This document shows positions 14,964 through 22,495 of a stretch of 25,288 nucleotides of DNA, in pieces. The stretch is from an uncultured Collinsella sp. (GTDB lineage: Bacteria; Actinomycetota; Coriobacteriia; Coriobacteriales; Coriobacteriaceae), in assembly GCA_902489665.1 (NCBI GenBank), contig CABUAT010000029.1, positions 1 through 25,288 of the forward strand. Direction: 5' to 3'. Position 1 is the first letter of the stretch, and each line of letters opens with the position of its first letter. The notes under the pieces are model-generated. The model was not told the origin of the DNA, did not search any database, and saw only the letters and a program-made list of their open reading frames with translations. The position numbers and the translations under genes are program-made.

Positions 14964-16526
14964 ATGCACCATTCGGATTCCGCGACCGTGACCACGGTCG
15001 ATACGCTTGCCAAACTGCTCGATGTGTGCGGCGAGCTGCGCGCATCGGAGCAGGTTGACGAGCGTGCCGTGACCGGCTGCTCGTTTGATTCGCGCGCGGT
15101 CTCGGCAGGTGACGTATTCTTCTGCAAAGGTGCTGCCTTTAAGCCCGCGTTTTTGAGCATGGCGCTCGATGCGGGCGCCGTCGCATTTGTGTGTGAGGAG
15201 TCGCTGGTCGAGTCTCTGGAGCCGCTGGCGAAGGAGAGCGGTGCTGCGATGCTGGTTGTTGATAGCGTTCGCACGGCCATGGCCCTGTTGCCGCCGGAGG
15301 TCTACGACCGTCCCGACCACGACGTCAAGATCGTGGGCATCACCGGCACCAAGGGAAAGACCACGGCCGCTTTTATGCTCCAGTCCATCATCAAGGCGGC
15401 GGGCGAGTCCTGCGGCATGATCGGCTCGGTGAGTACCGACGATGGTATCGAGTGCTACGAGAGCACCAACACCACGCCCGAGGCCCCCGAGGTTTGGCGC
15501 CATATCGCCAACTGCCGCACGTCCGGTCGCCAGTCCATAGTCATGGAGGTCTCGAGCCAGGCGCTCAAGTACCAACGCGTCGAGAATCTGCCGTTTGACG
15601 TGGCGTGCTTCCTCAACATCGGCCGCGACCACATCTCGCCGATCGAACACCCCACGTTTGAGGATTATTTTGAGAGCAAACTCAGGATCTTTGACCAGGC
15701 AAAGACTGCCGTGGTGAATCTGGGCACCGAAGAGGTCGACCGTGTGCTGGAGGCAGCGTCGACGGCCGAGCGCTTGGTGACCGTTGGCGTCGAGCATCCC
15801 GAGGCGAGCCTGTGGGCGAGCGACGTACGCATGGTCGGCTTTAGCATCGAGTTCAACTTGCATGGCCTGTGTGCCGACGAGTCCGAGGCGGGGGAGAAGG
15901 TCCTGCTGGGCATCGCGGGCGACTTTAACGTGGAAAACGCGCTGGTCGCTATCGCCGCCGCGCGCGAGATCGGCATCGGTATCGAGGCTATCAAGAAGGG
16001 CCTCTCCAAACTGCGTGTGCCGGGCCGTATGGAGGTCGTGGAGTCGAAGGACGGCCGCGTGATCTGCGTCGTCGACTATGCGCACAACCAGCTTTCGTTC
16101 CGTTCGCTTTTCTCGTCGGTCAAGCGCGCGTTTCCCGCCAGCCCGGTCATCGCGGTGTTTGGCGCTGCCGGCGGCAAGGCGCAGGAGCGCCGCGAGCAGC
16201 TTCCGCGCGAGGCCGCACCGTATTCCGACCTGATGATCTTTGCCAATGAGGACCCGGCTCACGAGGACCCGATGAAGGTCTGTCGCGAGCTTGCCGAGCA
16301 TGTTCCCGACGATACGCCGAACAAGATCATCCTCGACCGCGAAGCCGCTGTGCATGCGGCGTTCAAGGCGGCGCGCGAGGAGTACGTCAACCCCGATGCT
16401 CCCACCATTGTCTTGCTGCTGGCAAAGGGTGACGAGGAGCTCATGCACGTGGGCGACGAGTTCGTGCCCATCGAGAGCGACCTTTCGCTGGCCAATCGCC
16501 TGATCGATGTTACCCAGTTTGACTAA
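14964..16526 (+). CDS. murE: Mur ligase, MurE-like UDP-MurNAc-tripeptide synthetase
   Basis: The 520-residue protein should add the third, diamino acid residue to UDP-MurNAc-L-Ala-D-Glu in cytoplasmic peptidoglycan synthesis. The N-terminal UDP-binding domain has CSFDSRAVSAGDVFFCKG. The central ATPase has GITGTKGKTT (P-loop 128-134), STNTTPEAPE and VMEVSSQALK; YFESKLRIF holds the lysine expected to be carbamylated. The C-terminal domain has the VVDYAHN strand. Two motifs differ from common MurE. The usual DHLDYHGT is replaced by RDHISPIEHP, and the amino-acid-selecting DNPR is replaced by NEDPAHEDP (428-436), so meso-DAP specificity is unlikely; lysine or ornithine is more plausible (inference). 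A start with AAAGGTGA just upstream was chosen. Confidence 0.82.
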   Translation: MHHSDSATVTTVDTLAKLLDVCGELRASEQVDERAVTGCSFDSRAVSAGDVFFCKGAAFKPAFLSMALDAGAVAFVCEESLVESLEPLAKESGAAMLVVDSVRTAMALLPPEVYDRPDHDVKIVGITGTKGKTTAAFMLQSIIKAAGESCGMIGSVSTDDGIECYESTNTTPEAPEVWRHIANCRTSGRQSIVMEVSSQALKYQRVENLPFDVACFLNIGRDHISPIEHPTFEDYFESKLRIFDQAKTAVVNLGTEEVDRVLEAASTAERLVTVGVEHPEASLWASDVRMVGFSIEFNLHGLCADESEAGEKVLLGIAGDFNVENALVAIAAAREIGIGIEAIKKGLSKLRVPGRMEVVESKDGRVICVVDYAHNQLSFRSLFSSVKRAFPASPVIAVFGAAGGKAQERREQLPREAAPYSDLMIFANEDPAHEDPMKVCRELAEHVPDDTPNKIILDREAAVHAAFKAAREEYVNPDAPTIVLLLAKGDEELMHVGDEFVPIESDLSLANRLIDVTQFD

Positions 16527-16633
16527 TGAACCATGATGGCGGCGGCGCCCTGAGTGCGCTGTCGCCATAAGCGTGTTCCCTCAATCAAAACATGCCGTCC
16601 AAGTCCAAACCCTTCTACGTAAACGGAGTAACC

Positions 16634-17545
16634 ATGTCCCACAATACCCTGCCGACCGTCGCTGAGCTTTCGGGCGAGATGCGCGAGCGCTTGGCCAAGG
16701 TCAAATACGTCTTTACCGACCTGGATGCCACGATGCTTGCACCCGGCTCGTGCGTGCTGCGCGACAACGACGGCAACCCCTCGACCAAACTCGTCGAGGC
16801 CGTCGTGGCGCTCGCTCGTGCTGGCATTCAGGTGGTTCCCACCTCGGGCCGCAACCGTACCATGATCCACGAGGACGCGCGCGTGCTCGGCCTCAACTCC
16901 TACATTGGTGAGATGGGCGGCCTGGTTATGTACGACCTCAAGGCCAACGATTGGGAGTATCTGACCGGCGACATGCCTTACGACCCCGTCTGCGGCCTTA
17001 CTCCGCACCAGGTGATCGAGCAGACCGGCGTGTGCGAGAAGATCCTTGCCCGCTGGCCGCACAAGATCGAGTATCACAACGACATGTCGACCGGCTACAA
17101 GTACCGCGAGGTCACCGTCGGCATGCGCGGCGATGTGCCCGACAATGAGGTCCAGGCCATCCTGGACGAGGCCGGCTGCGGCCTGGTGTGGGCCTGTAAC
17201 GGTCACCTGACGCATCTGTCCAAGCCGACGACGCTCGAGCTCGATCGCGTCGAGGACGGTCGCGCATTCAACATCAACCCCGCGGGCCTCAACAAAGGCG
17301 TCGCCATTGCGCGCTTCTGCGAGTACCTGGGGATCGAGCGCGAGGAGACGCTCGCGCTCGGCGACTCCGAGTCCGACTTCTACATGGCCGATCACGTGGG
17401 CACGTTCTGCCTGGTCGAGAATGGCCTGACGAGCGCCGGCGCGCCCGAGTTCCTGGCTGCTTGCGAGAACGCTTTCGTTACGCGCGGCAAAATTGTCGAC
17501 GGTTGGGCGGCGACGGCAGAGCTGCTGGTCGCGGCACGTTCGTAG
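16634..17545 (+). CDS. HAD-superfamily phosphatase (Cof-like)
   Basis: The 303-residue protein carries the four HAD motifs. Motif I is DLDAT with the nucleophile D29 and acid D31 (the usual DLDGT has G in place of A). Motif II is TSGR (70-73), motif III is K221 in NPAGLNKGVA, and motif IV is GDSESD (243-248). The large C2-type cap between motifs II and III is typical of sugar-phosphate and cofactor phosphatases, including Cof and phosphoglycolate or sucrose-phosphate types; the substrate is not evident. ATG 16634, preceded by GGAG, is preferred to ATG 16592, which has no ribosome binding site. It stands between the Mur ligase and murI, but involvement in wall synthesis is only a guess. Confidence 0.82.
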   Translation: MSHNTLPTVAELSGEMRERLAKVKYVFTDLDATMLAPGSCVLRDNDGNPSTKLVEAVVALARAGIQVVPTSGRNRTMIHEDARVLGLNSYIGEMGGLVMYDLKANDWEYLTGDMPYDPVCGLTPHQVIEQTGVCEKILARWPHKIEYHNDMSTGYKYREVTVGMRGDVPDNEVQAILDEAGCGLVWACNGHLTHLSKPTTLELDRVEDGRAFNINPAGLNKGVAIARFCEYLGIEREETLALGDSESDFYMADHVGTFCLVENGLTSAGAPEFLAACENAFVTRGKIVDGWAATAELLVAARS

Positions 17546-17596
17546 CGCGGCGTCGCTGCACTTGGACATGTCTTTTCGAGAGAGACTGGTGAGGTA

Positions 17597-18481
17597 ATGT
17601 CCGATATCGAGAATCCGGCAGGCGACACGCGCCCGATTGGCGTGTTCGATTCTGGTTTGGGCGGTCTGACGGTTGCGCGCGCCATCGCGACGGCGCTGCC
17701 GCACGAGTCCGTCTACTACTTTGGCGACACCAAGCGCTGCCCCTACGGCACGCGCACCGAGGATGAGGTGCGCTCGTTTGCGTTGCAGGCGGGTCGTTGG
17801 CTTTCGAAGCACGACGTCAAGATTATGGTCATCGCCTGCAACACGGCGACCGCTGCGGCCTTGCGTCTGGCCCAGCAGGTGCTCGACGTTCCCGTGATCG
17901 GCGTGATCGCGCCGGGTGCCCGTGCAGCAATCAACAGCACGCGTACGCGTCGCGTGGGCGTGCTCGCTACCAACCTCACCATTCGCTCGGGCGCCTACAC
18001 GCGCGCCATTCAGGATCTAGATGCCGGCGTCGATGTATACGGCTGTCCTGCCTCGAGCTTTGTCGAGGTTGTCGAACACGAGCTCGCCTCGGGTGCACAT
18101 CTGCAGGAACAGTGGCTTGAGAACGAGGACATCTTCGATACGCCTGCCGTGCGTGCGCTGGTGGGTGCCACGGTTGAGCCGCTGCGCGACCACGGTATCG
18201 ACACCGTGGTGCTCGGCTGTACGCATTTCCCGCTGTTGGTGGGACCTATCCGCCATGCGCTGGGGCCTGGGGTGCGCGTCGTGAGTTCCGCCGAGGAGAC
18301 CACGCGCGAGCTGACCGATATCCTCACGCGCCGCGAGCAGCTGGCGGGCGACGCCGCCGAGCCGCAGCATCGTTTTGCCACGACGGCCGATAACATTGCC
18401 GAGTTTGCGGTGGCGGGTAGCTTTATCTTTGGCCAGCCGCTCAAGAGCATCGAACATATCGATATCGATGAGCTGAAATAG
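17597..18481 (+). CDS. murI: Glutamate racemase
   Basis: The 294-residue enzyme supplies D-glutamate for peptidoglycan by a two-base cysteine mechanism. The pair is visible as C81 in IACNTATA and C208 in GCTHFPLL. The N-terminal IGVFDSGLGGLTV (14-26) with D18-S19 and the YFGDTKRCPYG segment complete the active site. It starts at ATG 17597 after GGTGAGG. It lies 51 nt after the HAD gene and 54 nt before rph, so joint transcription with the upstream Mur ligase is likely, and both supply the same pathway. Confidence 0.96.
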   Translation: MSDIENPAGDTRPIGVFDSGLGGLTVARAIATALPHESVYYFGDTKRCPYGTRTEDEVRSFALQAGRWLSKHDVKIMVIACNTATAAALRLAQQVLDVPVIGVIAPGARAAINSTRTRRVGVLATNLTIRSGAYTRAIQDLDAGVDVYGCPASSFVEVVEHELASGAHLQEQWLENEDIFDTPAVRALVGATVEPLRDHGIDTVVLGCTHFPLLVGPIRHALGPGVRVVSSAEETTRELTDILTRREQLAGDAAEPQHRFATTADNIAEFAVAGSFIFGQPLKSIEHIDIDELK

Positions 18482-18535
18482 ATGTAAGGCAGCCGTCAAG
18501 GCCTTCGCCACATCTTTTGCCGAAAGGATATTTCT

Positions 18536-19261
18536 ATGGAGTACATGCAGGTCAACCGCGCTAACGGTCGCGCCGCCAACGAGTTGCGCCCCGTTAAGCT
18601 CACCCGTGGCGTCATGAAGCACGCCCACGGCTCGTGTTTGGCCGAGTTCGGTGACACGCGCGTGCTGTGCGCCGCCACTATCGAGGAGGGCGTGCCGGGC
18701 TGGCGAAAGGGAGCTAAGGCCGGCTGGGTGACCGCGGAATACGCCATGCTGCCGGCGTCGACCGGCAAGCGCTGCAAGCGCGAGCACGCCAACCGCAAGG
18801 GTCGCTCCATGGAGATCGAGCGCCTCATTGGCCGCAGCCTGCGTACCGTCGTCAACATGAAGGCGCTCGGCGAGTACACCGTCACCGTCGACTGCGATGT
18901 GATTCAGGCCGATGGCGGCACGCGTACAGCGAGCATCACCGGCGCCTGGGTGGCGCTGCACGACGCCCTCGCCATGTGGGTCGAGGCGGGCAAGATCGAG
19001 CGCATCCCGCTTATCGGCCAGGTGGCTGCCATCTCCATGGGCGTTGTCGACGGCAATACGCTGCTTGACCTCGATTATTCCGAGGACAGTCACGCCGAGG
19101 TCGACATGAACCTCGTCGCCACCGACACCGGCGAGATGATCGAGCTCCAGGGCACCGGCGAGCAGGCGCCCTTTGACCGCAAGCGCCTCAACGCCCTGCT
19201 CGACCTGGGCGACAAGGGTATCGCCGAGCTCATCGAGCTTCAGCGCCAAGCCATCGCCTAA
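18536..19261 (+). CDS. rph: Ribonuclease PH
   Basis: The 241-residue phosphorolytic exoribonuclease trims tRNA 3' ends. It has RANGRAANELRPV, the GDTRVLCAAT strand, EYAMLPASTGKR and CDVIQADGGTRTASITGA, all family signatures. The length is normal and unlike that of truncated variants. ATG 18536 is chosen because AAAGGA (18523-18528) lies 7 nt upstream; a second in-frame ATG is three codons later. The murI-rph-rdgB neighbourhood is common in bacteria. Confidence 0.95.
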   Translation: MEYMQVNRANGRAANELRPVKLTRGVMKHAHGSCLAEFGDTRVLCAATIEEGVPGWRKGAKAGWVTAEYAMLPASTGKRCKREHANRKGRSMEIERLIGRSLRTVVNMKALGEYTVTVDCDVIQADGGTRTASITGAWVALHDALAMWVEAGKIERIPLIGQVAAISMGVVDGNTLLDLDYSEDSHAEVDMNLVATDTGEMIELQGTGEQAPFDRKRLNALLDLGDKGIAELIELQRQAIA

Positions 19262-19296
19262 CCTGCCAAAAAGGGACAGGTTTATTTTGGTAGGTT
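19260..19296. repeat. Inverted repeat at the rph 3' end
   Basis: AACCTGCCAAAA (19260-19271) and TTTTGGTAGGTT (19285-19296) pair over 12 bp with one G-T wobble; the loop contains GGGACAGGTTTA. It overlaps the rph stop codon and is followed by TTAT, so it could act as a weak terminator between rph and rdgB. The rest of the 143-nt gap holds overlapping palindromes AGACGTCT and GTCTAGAC. Confidence 0.6.
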
Positions 19297-19404
19297 TTAT
19301 CTGCGGAGACGTCTAGACACAAGACTGCCGTTGATTGAGAAGGGAGAGGCAGAGGCCCTCGTCGCCCTCGGCGCGGTATTGCTATAGAGACAAGGAGGCC
19401 AGTT

Positions 19405-20046
19405 ATGGCACTTGAGAAGATCGACATCGACACCCTCGACCCGGCGGCGACCATCGTCGTGGCAACCGGAAACGCTCATAAGCTCACCGAGATCGAGGCC
19501 ATTTTGGGCAAGGTCATGTCCGAGGTGCGCTTTGTGGCGCTCGGCCAGCTGGGCGATTTTGAGGACCCCGAGGAAAACGGCACGACGTTTTTGGAGAACG
19601 CCATCATCAAGGCACAGGCTGCGGTCGAGGAGACGGGCCTTATGGCCATTGCCGATGATTCGGGCTTGGTCGTCGACGCGCTGGACGGTGAGCCCGGTGT
19701 GTATAGCGCGCGCTACGCGGGCATTCACGGCGACGACGCCGCCAACAATGCCAAGCTGCTCGTGAATCTGGATGGCGTGGCCGACGAGGATCGCACCGCG
19801 CGCTTTATGAGCGTCGTCGCGCTCATCGACACGGACGGTTTGGTCACCTATGGTGAGGGCGCCTGCGAGGGCGTTATCGCGCACGAGGGCCGCGGCGATC
19901 ACGGCTTTGGCTACGACCCGCTGTTCCTGCCGGTCGACACGCCGGGCAAGACCATGGCCGAGCTGACGGCGGACGAGAAGAACGCCATCAGCCATCGTTT
20001 CCACGCGCTCGAGCATCTGTCCGCCAAGCTGACAGGCGAGGAGTAG
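19405..20046 (+). CDS. rdgB: XTP/dITP diphosphatase (RdgB/HAM1)
   Basis: The 213-residue pyrophosphatase removes inosine- and xanthosine-triphosphates from the nucleotide pool. Motifs are TGNAHK (21-26), ENAIIKA, the metal/catalytic ADDSGL (83-88), YSARYAG, GFGYDPLF, and KNAISHR near the end. The AAGGAGG ribosome binding site is well placed before ATG 19405. About 10 extra residues precede the first strand. It is followed by dtd after 3 nt, so these two are translationally coupled. Confidence 0.96.
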   Translation: MALEKIDIDTLDPAATIVVATGNAHKLTEIEAILGKVMSEVRFVALGQLGDFEDPEENGTTFLENAIIKAQAAVEETGLMAIADDSGLVVDALDGEPGVYSARYAGIHGDDAANNAKLLVNLDGVADEDRTARFMSVVALIDTDGLVTYGEGACEGVIAHEGRGDHGFGYDPLFLPVDTPGKTMAELTADEKNAISHRFHALEHLSAKLTGEE

Positions 20047-20049
20047 ACC

Positions 20050-20496
20050 GTGCGTGCGGTGGTGCAGCGCGTGCTCAACGCCGGCGTGACGGTCGACGGC
20101 GAGTGCGTGGGCCGCATTGGACGCGGCTACCTGGTGCTGCTGGGTGTGGGCCATGGCGATACGCGTGCCGAGGCCGACAAGCTGTGGGGCAAGCTCCGCG
20201 GGCTGCGTATCAACGAGGACGAGAACGGCAAGACCAACTTGGCGCTTGCCGATGTCGACGGCGAGGTGCTCGTGGTGTCGCAGTTCACGCTGTTCGCCGA
20301 CTGCCGCCACGGTCGCCGTCCGTCGTTTACGGATGCCGGCGCCCCCGATGTCGCCAACGAGCTCTACGAGTACTTCCTGACGCTCGTTCGTCAAGATGTC
20401 GAACACGTGGCGCACGGCATTTTTGGCGCCGATATGAAAGTCGACTTGGTCAACGACGGCCCATTCACCATCGTCTTGGACACCGATAACCTTTAG
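20050..20496 (+). CDS. dtd: D-aminoacyl-tRNA deacylase
   Basis: The 148-residue enzyme cleaves D-amino acids (and glycine mischarged on tRNA-Ala) from tRNA. The two signature motifs are SQFTLF (77-82) and the cis-proline loop, here NDGPFT (135-140). It begins with GTG: MRAVVQRV is the conserved N-terminus of the family, so no other start fits. A 12-bp hairpin starts at the base after its stop codon. Confidence 0.95.
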   Translation: MRAVVQRVLNAGVTVDGECVGRIGRGYLVLLGVGHGDTRAEADKLWGKLRGLRINEDENGKTNLALADVDGEVLVVSQFTLFADCRHGRRPSFTDAGAPDVANELYEYFLTLVRQDVEHVAHGIFGADMKVDLVNDGPFTIVLDTDNL

Positions 20497-20524
20497 GTTA
20501 CGCGGTTTTACCAAACCGCGTAAC
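20497..20524. terminator. Hairpin after dtd (copy 1 of a shared stem)
   Basis: GTTACGCGGTTT (20497-20508) and AAACCGCGTAAC (20513-20524) are a perfect 12-bp stem with a TACC loop. It has no adjacent T-tract. A near-identical hairpin follows lysS at 25014-25040. Confidence 0.7.
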
Positions 20525-20582
20525 AACTGGTCATGCGAGATTGTCGTCTGGTACGTATTCGAGACCGGGCTTTTTTAGCTAC

Positions 20583-20612
20583 TTGCGTATGGCCACAACA
20601 GGGTGCTATAGT
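20583..20612 (+). promoter_or_regulatory. Promoter of veg-ispE
   Basis: TTGCGT (20583-20588) and TATAGT (20607-20612) are 18 nt apart. A small stem AGGGG/CCCCT followed by TTTTT lies in the predicted leader (20633-20652) and might attenuate transcription, but it is only 5 bp. Confidence 0.72.
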
Positions 20613-20679
20613 ATTAGAGTTTTGTCTATCTTAGGGGTATTATCCCCTTTTTGAATTGCACCTTCTGGAGGCCCTGTTC

Positions 20680-20976
20680 ATGGAAGAGATGGAAGTCAAT
20701 CACGTCGACGACATCCACGAGAAGCTGACCGATATGGTGGGCGATCGCGTCAAGGTTAAGGCCAACATGGGCCGTACCCGCGTCGTCGAGCGCATGGGCA
20801 CCATCAAGAGCGTCCACCCGGCCGTCTTCATTGTCGAGGTTGACGAGCGTCGTGGCCGCAAGTCGCGTCAGTCCTACCAGTATATCGATGTGCTCACCGG
20901 TCAGGTCGAGCTGTTCGACCCCGAGAGCGGCGAGCATATCTTTACCCCGCTCGGCAATCAGCTCGAGGAGCATTAA
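20680..20976 (+). CDS. veg: Veg family protein
   Basis: The 98-residue protein matches the small Veg family of Firmicutes and Coriobacteria (IHEKLTDMVGDRVKVKANMGR, then RKSRQSYQYIDVLTGQVELF). In Bacillus, Veg has been tied to biofilm matrix gene expression; the molecular role is not settled. ATG 20680 is chosen because TGGAGG (20666-20671) lies 8 nt before it; an upstream TTG at 20656 would include that site. It ends 2 nt before ispE and supplies its ribosome binding site (GAGGAG). The veg-ispE adjacency recalls Bacillus. Confidence 0.88.
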   Translation: MEEMEVNHVDDIHEKLTDMVGDRVKVKANMGRTRVVERMGTIKSVHPAVFIVEVDERRGRKSRQSYQYIDVLTGQVELFDPESGEHIFTPLGNQLEEH

Positions 20977-20978
20977 CG

Positions 20979-21875
20979 GTGACCGATCGGTCCCTGACTC
21001 TTTCCGCGCCGGCAAAGATTAACCTCTACCTGGGGGTTCATACCGAGCGCGATGACCGCGGCTACCACAGGGTCGATTCCCTGATGGCGGCCGTCGGTCT
21101 TTCCGATACCGTGACGGTCACGCCGGCGCAGGCGCTGACCGTCCAGACGGTTCCGGCATCAGATTTTCCCATGCAAAAGAATACGGCGTATCGGGTTGCG
21201 GTTGCTATGGCCGAGCATTATGGTCGCGAGGCAAACATCTGCGTGACGATTGAGAAGCGCATTCCATTGTGCGCCGGCTTGGGCGGCCCCTCGACGGATG
21301 CGGCCGCGGTCATTGTCGCCTTGGCAGAGCTCTGGGGCATTGATCGCACCGACCCAGCGCTCGACGATATTGCGCGGGGCATTGGTGCTGACGTCCCGTT
21401 CTTTTTGCACGCGAGTCCTGCGTTCTACGTAGGTGGGGGAGACGTGCTGGCAACTGAGTACCCCGCGCTGCCCGCGACGCCCGTCGTGCTGGTCAAGCCG
21501 CGCGAGGCAAGCGTTTCGACAATTGAAGCCTATCGACGTTTTGACGAGGCCCCGGTGCCTGCGGACAAGCCCGGCGCGATAGCTTCTGCCTTGCGTGCTG
21601 GTGATGCCGAGACGGCATATGCACTCATCCATAACAATCTGGGTGTCATTTCCGCACAGATGGAGTCGCAGATTCAAACGGTCCTCGACTGGCTGCGTAA
21701 ACAGGACGGAACCGTTGCTGTAGATGTGTGCGGATCGGGTGCCTGCTCGTTTGCCATTTGCGACACCGCTGCCACGGTCGAAAGGCTTGCCGATGCTGCC
21801 CAGCAAAATGGCTGGTGGGCCTGCGCGACTGAGTTTATTCCCAACACGGTTCAAATCGACGCGCCAAAGAAATAA
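20979..21875 (+). CDS. ispE: 4-diphosphocytidyl-2-C-methyl-D-erythritol kinase
   Basis: The 298-residue GHMP kinase phosphorylates CDP-methylerythritol in the MEP isoprenoid pathway. PAKINLYL carries K13. The ATP loop is AGLGGPSTDAAA (99-110), with P and T in place of the common G and S (GLGGGSSDAA). D138 in GADVPFF is the probable catalytic aspartate. GSGACSF is the C-terminal glycine-rich motif. It uses a GTG start at 20979, set by GAGGAG at the veg end. Transcribed with veg; no terminator is seen before tRNA-Pro. Confidence 0.95.
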   Translation: MTDRSLTLSAPAKINLYLGVHTERDDRGYHRVDSLMAAVGLSDTVTVTPAQALTVQTVPASDFPMQKNTAYRVAVAMAEHYGREANICVTIEKRIPLCAGLGGPSTDAAAVIVALAELWGIDRTDPALDDIARGIGADVPFFLHASPAFYVGGGDVLATEYPALPATPVVLVKPREASVSTIEAYRRFDEAPVPADKPGAIASALRAGDAETAYALIHNNLGVISAQMESQIQTVLDWLRKQDGTVAVDVCGSGACSFAICDTAATVERLADAAQQNGWWACATEFIPNTVQIDAPKK

Positions 21876-21924
21876 AAATTTCTCTAGCACGCGGCGAAAA
21901 TCTTTGTTACTATAGTCGAGCTAA

Positions 21925-22001
21925 CGGGTTGTGGCTCAGTTTGGTAGAGCACTGCGTTCGGGACGCAGGGGTCGCTGGTTCAAATCCAGTCAACCCGACC
22001 A
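21925..22001 (+). tRNA. tRNA-Pro (anticodon CGG)
   Basis: A full cloverleaf is readable: acceptor CGGGTTG/CAACCCG, D-arm GCTC...GAGC, anticodon arm CTGCG-TTCGGGA-CGCAG giving CGG (proline), T-arm CTGG-TTCAAAT-CCAG, discriminator A and encoded CCA (77 nt). TATAGT at 21911-21916 is a likely -10; the -35 is weak. Confidence 0.96.
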
Positions 22002-22012
22002 GAGCATGAGGA

Positions 22013-22040
22013 GGGACCGCTTCTTGCGGTCCCTTTTTTT
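22013..22040 (+). terminator. Intrinsic terminator after tRNA-Pro
   Basis: GGGACCGC, loop TTCTT and GCGGTCCC form a perfect 8-bp stem followed by seven T residues. Confidence 0.95.
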
Positions 22041-22048
22041 AGCTAGTG

Positions 22049-22077
22049 TTGTGATACCGCGATACCCGCGGTATACT
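22049..22077 (+). promoter_or_regulatory. Promoter of tatA
   Basis: TTGTGA (22049-22054) and TATACT (22072-22077) are 17 nt apart. They sit between the tRNA-Pro terminator and tatA, so the gene needs this promoter. Confidence 0.7.
22054..22074. promoter_or_regulatory. Palindrome inside the tatA promoter spacer
   Basis: ATACCGCG (22054-22061) and CGCGGTAT (22067-22074) are perfect 8-bp arms around ATACC. The site fills the spacer and overlaps the -10, where a bound repressor would block RNA polymerase. No family can be named from the sequence. Confidence 0.5.
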
Positions 22078-22113
22078 CATTCGAGCTTGTCTCGCTGTAT
22101 TGTGGAGGTCTAC

Positions 22114-22389
22114 ATGTTTGGACTGAGGGCTCCTGAGCTCATCATTATTCTCGTCGTTGTCCTGATTATCTTCGGGCCCAAGAACCTGCCGAAGCTCGGC
22201 AAGTCCCTCGGCTCTACCGTCAAGAATATCCGCGAGGGTATGGAGGGCGACGATAAGGCCGAGACCAAGCAGGCCGAGGAGGTCGTGGTCGAGCAGTCCG
22301 AGGAGGACAAGGAGATCGCTGAGCTCGAGGCCAAGCTCGCTGCTGCCAAGAAGAAGCAGGCAGAGGACAGCGACGCGGACGCAGAGTAG
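22114..22389 (+). CDS. tatA: Sec-independent translocase subunit TatA/TatB-type
   Basis: The 91-residue protein has the standard Tat layout: a short N-terminus, one membrane helix (PELIIILVVVLIIFG, about 7-21) with polar E8, the FGPKNLPKLGKSLG hinge and amphipathic helix (20-33), then a charged tail rich in Glu, Lys and Ala (about 45-91). It forms the pore or docking part of the twin-arginine export system. TatA and TatB cannot be separated with certainty here, and no tatC is in the window. GGAGG precedes the ATG. A frame running through the tRNA gene upstream is not real coding. Confidence 0.9.
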   Translation: MFGLRAPELIIILVVVLIIFGPKNLPKLGKSLGSTVKNIREGMEGDDKAETKQAEEVVVEQSEEDKEIAELEAKLAAAKKKQAEDSDADAE

Positions 22390-22414
22390 TCCCATCCCTT
22401 TGGGGTGAGCACCT

Positions 22415-22447
22415 GACCGGCTTGCCCGCAGGCTAGCCGGTCTTTTT
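22415..22447 (+). terminator. Intrinsic terminator after tatA
   Basis: GACCGGCT-T-GCC and GGC-T-AGCCGGTC pair with one mismatch around CGCA, followed by TTTTTCGTTTTG. Confidence 0.88.
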
Positions 22448-22495
22448 CGTTTTGTTGACAGTTGATTGTTTGATCAGAGTTGGGGAGATATCCGT

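Noticed and set aside
21931..22389. 152-codon frame through tRNA-Pro into tatA
   Set aside because: It translates the tRNA and its terminator. The true tatA start is ATG 22114 with a GGAGG site.
22455..22460. TTGACA upstream of greA as a promoter
   Set aside because: The region 15-18 nt downstream (GAGTTGG) has no resemblance to a -10, so it was not annotated.
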